A DNA stretch of 64,000 nucleotides from UBA1930 sp943371535 (GTDB lineage: Bacteria > Bacteroidota > Bacteroidia > Chitinophagales > Chitinophagaceae), in assembly GCA_943371535.1 (NCBI GenBank), contig CALRVE020000009.1, positions 1-64,000 on the forward strand, in the 5' to 3' direction. The translations under genes were made by a program, and so were the position numbers. Positions 60,239 through 64,000 of this stretch are shown one piece after another. Each line of letters opens with the position of its first letter. Within the stretch, counting starts at the first letter, position 1. The notes under the pieces were generated by a model that was not told where the DNA came from, did not search any database, and was given only the letters and a program-made list of their open reading frames with translations.

Positions 60239-62176
60239 ATGAACTATCCTTATCAAATTACTTCTTTTGAACAATATCAAGAAGATTATAAAAAAAGTAT
60301 TGAACAACCCGAAATTTTTTGGGCAAATATTGCTGAACATTTTACTTGGCGAAAAAAGTGGGACAAAGTTTTAAACTGGAATTTTAAAGAACCCAAAGTA
60401 GAATGGTTTGCTGGTGGAAAATTAAATATTACAGAAAATTGTATCGACCGCCATTTAGAAACGATGGGCGATAAACCTGCATTTATTTGGGAGCCCAATA
60501 ATCCTGAAGACAGGGTTAGAATTGTAACCTATAATCGTTTACACAAACGTGTTTGTCAGGTTGCACAAATGCTTACCAATAATGGGGTAAAAAAAGGCGA
60601 TAGAGTATGTATTTATATGGGGATGATTCCTGAATTGGCTTATGCAGTTTTAGGTTGTGCAAGAATTGGTGCTATACACAGCGTAATCTTTGGAGGCTTT
60701 AGTGCACAAAGCATTGCAGATAGATTGTATGATGCTGGAGCTGATTATATTATTACTTGTGATGGTGCATTTAGAGGTGAAAAAATTATTCCTTTAAAAA
60801 GTGTAATTGATGATGCATTGATTGGCAACAGAACTATAAAAAAAGTAATTGTTTATACCCGTACCAGAACTCCAGTTTCAATGTTGAAGGGAAGAGATTT
60901 ATGGTGGGAAGATGAAATGGAACATGCCGAGCATCAGGTAGAAAAAGACGGTAAAGTTTCTTTTCCTGCTGTTGAAATGGATGCAGAAGATCCCTTATTT
61001 ATTTTATACACAAGTGGAAGTACTGGTAAACCAAAAGGAGTGGTGCATAGTACTGCAGGGTATATGGTTTGGACCAATTACACTTTTGTAAATGTGTTTC
61101 AATATAAACAAGGCGATGTACATTTTTGTACGGCAGATATTGGTTGGATTACAGGCCATAGTTATATTGTGTATGGACCATTGAGTGCAGGTGGAACATC
61201 ATTGATGTTTGAAGGAGTGCCAACTTATCCAAATGCTGGTCGTTTTTGGGACATCGTTGACCGACACAAAGTAAATATTCTATACACTGCACCAACAGCT
61301 ATCAGAAGCTTAATGGGCTTTGGTTTAGAGCCTTTGAAGGGCAAAGATTTATCGTCTTTAAAAATATTGGGCACTGTTGGCGAACCTATTAATGAAGAAG
61401 CATGGCATTGGTACGATGAAAACATTGGCAAGAAAAAATGCCCAATTGTAGATACTTGGTGGCAAACGGAAACTGGTGGAACATTGATTAGCAACATGGC
61501 TGGTATTACACCTGCAAAACCAAGCTGGGCAACATTACCAATGCCAGGTATACAACCTTTATTGGTAGATGAAAATGGTGTTGAAGCTACTGAAAAAGAT
61601 GAGCATGGCATACTGAAAGGTAACCTTTGCATTAAAGCTCCTTGGCCAGGTATTTTAAGAACTACCTGGGGCGATCATGAACGTTGCAGAACCAATTATT
61701 TTGCTACGTATGAAAACTTATATTTCACAGGCGATGGTGCATTGAAAGATGAAAATGGTTTTTACAGAATTACTGGAAGAGTTGATGATGTATTAAATGT
61801 AAGTGGACATAGAATTGGTACAGCCGAAGTAGAAAATGCCATTAATATGCATGCTGGTGTGGTAGAAAGTGCAGTGGTTGGTTACCCACACGATGTTAAA
61901 GGACAAGGCATTTACGCTTTTGTTATTGATAACAAAACACATGGCGATGAAGACTTAACAAGAAAAGATATTTTACAAACAGTTACTCGTGTAATTGGTG
62001 CAATTGCAAAACCCGATAAAATACAATTTGTAAAAGGATTACCTAAAACACGTAGTGGTAAAATTATGCGTAGAATTCTAAGAAAAATTGCTGAAGGCGA
62101 AACAGAAAATTTAGGAGATATAACCACACTACTTGACCCTGGTGTGGTAGAAGAAATAAAAAATGGAAAGCTTTAA
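60239..62176 (+). CDS. acs: Acetyl-CoA synthetase
   Basis: 645 residues, full length. Activates acetate to acetyl-CoA through acetyl-AMP. P-loop YTSGSTGKPKGVVHSTAGY (about 256-274), DIGWITGHSYIVYGPL, VDTWWQTETGG (acetate pocket with the usual Trp), YFTGDGALKDENGFYRITGRVDDVLNVSGHR, and the acetylation-regulated Lys in KTRSGKIMRRILRK. Divergent from the MHS transporter. The terminator overlaps its own stop codon. Confidence 0.97.
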   Translation: MNYPYQITSFEQYQEDYKKSIEQPEIFWANIAEHFTWRKKWDKVLNWNFKEPKVEWFAGGKLNITENCIDRHLETMGDKPAFIWEPNNPEDRVRIVTYNRLHKRVCQVAQMLTNNGVKKGDRVCIYMGMIPELAYAVLGCARIGAIHSVIFGGFSAQSIADRLYDAGADYIITCDGAFRGEKIIPLKSVIDDALIGNRTIKKVIVYTRTRTPVSMLKGRDLWWEDEMEHAEHQVEKDGKVSFPAVEMDAEDPLFILYTSGSTGKPKGVVHSTAGYMVWTNYTFVNVFQYKQGDVHFCTADIGWITGHSYIVYGPLSAGGTSLMFEGVPTYPNAGRFWDIVDRHKVNILYTAPTAIRSLMGFGLEPLKGKDLSSLKILGTVGEPINEEAWHWYDENIGKKKCPIVDTWWQTETGGTLISNMAGITPAKPSWATLPMPGIQPLLVDENGVEATEKDEHGILKGNLCIKAPWPGILRTTWGDHERCRTNYFATYENLYFTGDGALKDENGFYRITGRVDDVLNVSGHRIGTAEVENAINMHAGVVESAVVGYPHDVKGQGIYAFVIDNKTHGDEDLTRKDILQTVTRVIGAIAKPDKIQFVKGLPKTRSGKIMRRILRKIAEGETENLGDITTLLDPGVVEEIKNGKL

Positions 62177-62190
62177 GCTTTCCATTTTTT
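62161..62190 (+). terminator. Terminator overlapping the acs stop codon
   Basis: AAATGGAAAGC (62161-62171) pairs with GCTTTCCATTT (62177-62187) around TTTAA, which includes the TAA stop. A T-run follows. Confidence 0.85.
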
Positions 62191-62215
62191 ATTCTTATTT
62201 TTAAAAAAAGAATTT

Positions 62216-62470
62216 ATGAGTACGAAAGAAATTAGAGAAGAAATTGTGGCTGCTGTACAAAAGATGCCAGAAAAAAAATTGGCTTCTTTATACTCGTTGT
62301 TTCAATCTTTTTTGAAAGGAGAAGAAAGCGATATAGAATCTTGGCAAAACTTGCCATCCTCTACAAAAAGGAGAATAAACGACAGCATTAAACAAGCTGA
62401 TAATGGTGAAGTGATAGATGCTTTTGAATCCATCAAAAACATCAAACAAAAATTAGGTGTACATGCCTAA
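62216..62470 (+). CDS. Putative antitoxin of a ParE-type toxin-antitoxin pair
   Basis: 84 residues: charged, helical, without membrane segments. N-terminal STKEIREEIVAAVQKMPEKKLASLYSLFQSF, then LPSSTKRRINDSIKQADNGEVIDAFESIKNIKQKLG. The last part resembles the toxin-binding tail of type II antitoxins. Its stop overlaps the toxin start (ATGCCTAA). Family not firmly recognised; the assignment rests on the partner. Confidence 0.75.
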   Translation: MSTKEIREEIVAAVQKMPEKKLASLYSLFQSFLKGEESDIESWQNLPSSTKRRINDSIKQADNGEVIDAFESIKNIKQKLGVHA

Positions 62471-62777
62471 ACAATTGGTAATTACTAAATATGCAGATGA
62501 GGATATTCTAAACATCACATCATACCTTCAAGAAGAATGGGGCAATAAAGTAGCCGAAAATTTTCTTGCTGAATTGCTCGATTTTTATCAATTGGTAGTC
62601 CTTCATCCCAATGCGTTTTCTTACTATATCAAGAGTAAAAATATCCGAAAATTTAGCATGAAAAATATTAGTCTTGTTCTTTATAGAGTTAAAAGAACAA
62701 AGATTGAAATTATTGCTGTGATTGATGGTAGAAGACAACCATCTACTGTTAAAAAGTTGGCAAGAAACCGTTTGTAA
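62463..62777 (+). CDS. RelE/ParE-superfamily toxin
   Basis: 104 residues from ATG 62463, overlapping the antitoxin by 8 bp. The sequence LVITKYADEDILNITSYLQEEWGNKVAENFLAEL, LHPNAFSYYIKSKNIRKFSMKNISLVLYRVKRTKIEIIAVIDGRRQPS fits the ParE/RelE fold: an N-terminal helix pair, then a sheet ending in a basic stretch. Whether it is a ParE gyrase poison or a RelE-type mRNase cannot be decided. Confidence 0.85.
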   Translation: MPKQLVITKYADEDILNITSYLQEEWGNKVAENFLAELLDFYQLVVLHPNAFSYYIKSKNIRKFSMKNISLVLYRVKRTKIEIIAVIDGRRQPSTVKKLARNRL

Positions 62778-63004
62778 AAATCTTATCATTTGTTTTCAAA
62801 AGAAATTTAAATCACATTCGTACAGCTTTCAACGTTACGACTATTAATGCACTTATTACTACACATTTGTATAATTACCAATTCATCTTACATTTTGTAG
62901 CCAAATAAAAGGCTCAGTATAAATATTGTTATCGAAATTTCTAAAGAAATAGATTTTTTATTTTGGAAATGATGATTATCTTGTAAGCCCCTACATCAAA
63001 GCTT
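62778..63004. other. Intergenic region without recognised features
   Basis: 227 bp between the toxin and the GNAT gene. A TACATTTTG-like box near 62888 could be a loose -7 element. I see no gene, repeat or strong hairpin. Confidence 0.5.
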
Positions 63005-63433
63005 ATGGCACTAAAAATTATTACCCACGGTTCAAAAGACTACCAAAAAATGGTAGATATGCGTTTTAATATTTTACGTAAACCTTTAGGCTTAGAATTT
63101 TCGCCTGAAGATTTGGCTCGTGAAAAAGAAGATATTTTAATTGGCTGCTTTGAAGAAGAAAAACTAGAAGGTTGCTGCCTACTAACTAAATTAGATGCCG
63201 CTACTGTTAAGCTTAGACAAATGGCTGTAACCAGTGGTTTACAAGGCAAAGGTATTGGCAGGGTTTTATTAATTTTTGCAGAAAATATTGCTAGAGATAG
63301 AGGCTACAAAAAAATTACCATGAATGCCCGAAAAAACGCAACTGGCTTCTATGAAAAATTAGGCTATAATGTTGTGGGTGATGAATTTATTGAAGTTACC
63401 CTACCCCATTTTAAAATGGAAAAGGAATTGTAG
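63005..63433 (+). CDS. GNAT-family N-acetyltransferase
   Basis: 142 residues. Acetyl-CoA-binding motif A is LRQMAVTSGLQGKGIGRVLLIFAENIARDRG, followed by ITMNARKNATGFYEKLGYNVVGDEF, the usual motif B. The N-terminal HGSKDYQKMVDMRFNILRKPLGL is typical of the ElaA/YjcF-like subgroup. Substrate unknown. Convergent with the YcxB-like gene 5 bp away. Confidence 0.88.
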   Translation: MALKIITHGSKDYQKMVDMRFNILRKPLGLEFSPEDLAREKEDILIGCFEEEKLEGCCLLTKLDAATVKLRQMAVTSGLQGKGIGRVLLIFAENIARDRGYKKITMNARKNATGFYEKLGYNVVGDEFIEVTLPHFKMEKEL

Positions 63434-63438
63434 TGTAA

Positions 63439-63912
63439 TTACTTCTTAATATTTCTATTCAATATGCCTCTTATTTCGTGCCTCATTTCATCGCCAATTT
63501 CATCTTTGGGTAGCAAGATGAATGATTTACTATTGAAGTAAAAATGAAAGAAATAAGGCGTTTCTATAAAACGTTCAAACTTGCTCCAAGGCCAATGAAC
63601 TTCACCTCTTTCGTTTTCAAACGTTAAGCCCACTTCATTAACTCCAGCTATAAAGCTTTCTTGAAAAGTGCTTGTTTTTTTGTAGATAGTCATTGGTAAA
63701 ATATACCAAATAGCTACCATCATAAATATCCAAACACAAGAGCCTAATAAAAATGGCTCAGGACGTACTTTTTTAAAATAAAATAAAACTGCTGCAACAA
63801 TGGCAAATACATTAACCAATATCATCATTATTCTAATATCGGGTTTCGATATAAAATGATAACGTAATGCCTGAATGGTTTTTTTCTTATCGTAACTAAA
63901 GCTAAACTGCAT
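63439..63912 (-). CDS. YcxB-like membrane protein
   Basis: 157 residues. A short polar N-terminus, two membrane helices (about 30-46 and 52-76) and a cytoplasmic C-terminal domain with VNEVGLTFENERGEVHWPWSKFERFIETPYFFHFYFNSKSFILLPKDEI, which matches the YcxB family pattern. Function unknown. Confidence 0.8.
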   Translation of the reverse strand: MQFSFSYDKKKTIQALRYHFISKPDIRIMMILVNVFAIVAAVLFYFKKVRPEPFLLGSCVWIFMMVAIWYILPMTIYKKTSTFQESFIAGVNEVGLTFENERGEVHWPWSKFERFIETPYFFHFYFNSKSFILLPKDEIGDEMRHEIRGILNRNIKK

Positions 63913-63943
63913 ATTCTCAATTATACAAGCAAAGTTAACTGCT

Positions 63944-64000
63944 CTAGCTTGTTTCTATTTCAGCAACATTAAATTGTTGTACCAACTTCTTTAATTTTTT
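63944..64000 (-). CDS. Possible C-terminal end of a gene extending beyond the window
   Basis: On the minus strand the window edge reads 18 codons (KKLKKLVQQFNVAEIETS) to a TAG at 63946-63944. Nothing more can be said about identity. The 31-bp spacing to the YcxB-like ATG would fit a co-oriented neighbour. Confidence 0.35.
   Translation of the reverse strand, partial: KKLKKLVQQFNVAEIETS

Noticed and set aside
61225..61632. Minus-strand ORF of 135 codons
   Set aside because: Antisense shadow of acs within its most conserved region.

Overview
The window looks like a chromosomal segment of a low-GC member of the Bacteroidota, most likely a Chitinophagaceae-type bacterium. The evidence is: type IX secretion (T9SS) C-terminal sorting domains, a short primary sigma factor, -7 promoter boxes of the form TAnnTTTG, DUF5683/DUF6089/DUF6132/DUF6814-type proteins, and the parA-parB-DUF5683-dapB order. 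This assignment is inference from gene content; no rRNA or tRNA gene was seen.

Layout. 1-4.9 kb: an S41 peptidase cut by the window edge, an amino-sugar kinase with murQ, a T9SS cargo protein and the primary sigma factor. 5.2-11.5 kb: a lipocalin-like/DUF2452 fusion, an FKBP lipoprotein, an NrnA-type phosphoesterase, ndk, a GT35 glucan phosphorylase homologue whose usual PLP lysine is Thr, and bioB. 11.6-14.1 kb: a five-gene persulfide/sulfane-sulfur operon (CstB-like dioxygenase-rhodanese, rhodanese, two small Cys-containing membrane proteins, thioredoxin) behind a perfect CRP-type palindrome. 14.2-17.3 kb: uxuA and a mannonate oxidoreductase divergent from a LacI regulator. 17.6-20.9 kb: parA-parB-DUF5683-dapB. 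21-25.8 kb: a MITE-like element, a TPR histidine kinase with its LuxR-type regulator, a Cys-rich/T9SS-tail protein, and a scramblase-like gene split by an in-frame amber codon.

26.9-39.4 kb: a pectin/galacturonate locus, all on the minus strand: GH28, GH105, PL10, CE8, CE12, uxaB, uxaA, uxaC, with a divergent second LacI regulator. Pectin would be demethylated, deacetylated, cleaved to uronates and converted to 2-keto-3-deoxygluconate; the uxuA branch at 14-16 kb handles glucuronate and shares uxaC. No SusC/SusD pair, uronate transporter, KDG kinase or KDPG aldolase lies in the window. 40.2-41.6 kb: an IS256-family element with a 46-bp perfect palindrome at its left end. 41.7-48.1 kb: comM/yifB, folD, queE, a PorE-like OmpA protein, dprA.

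48.1-50.6 kb: the most unusual segment. A UmuD-like protein has lost both catalytic residues (Ser to Ala, Lys to Arg). It lies upstream of an intact-looking UmuC-type polymerase and is bracketed by four copies of a 34-35 bp palindromic REP-like repeat arranged as inverted pairs. 50.7-64 kb: a polysaccharide deacetylase lipoprotein, korA without an adjacent korB, an MmcQ/YjbR protein, nth, an ftsB-like gene, enolase, a GldA-like ABC ATPase, an MHS-family transporter divergent from acs, a putative ParE-type toxin-antitoxin pair, a GNAT enzyme and a YcxB-like protein.

No intergenic gap exceeds about 300 bases. The three longest (4883-5169, 20860-21157, 40019-40315) are described below.
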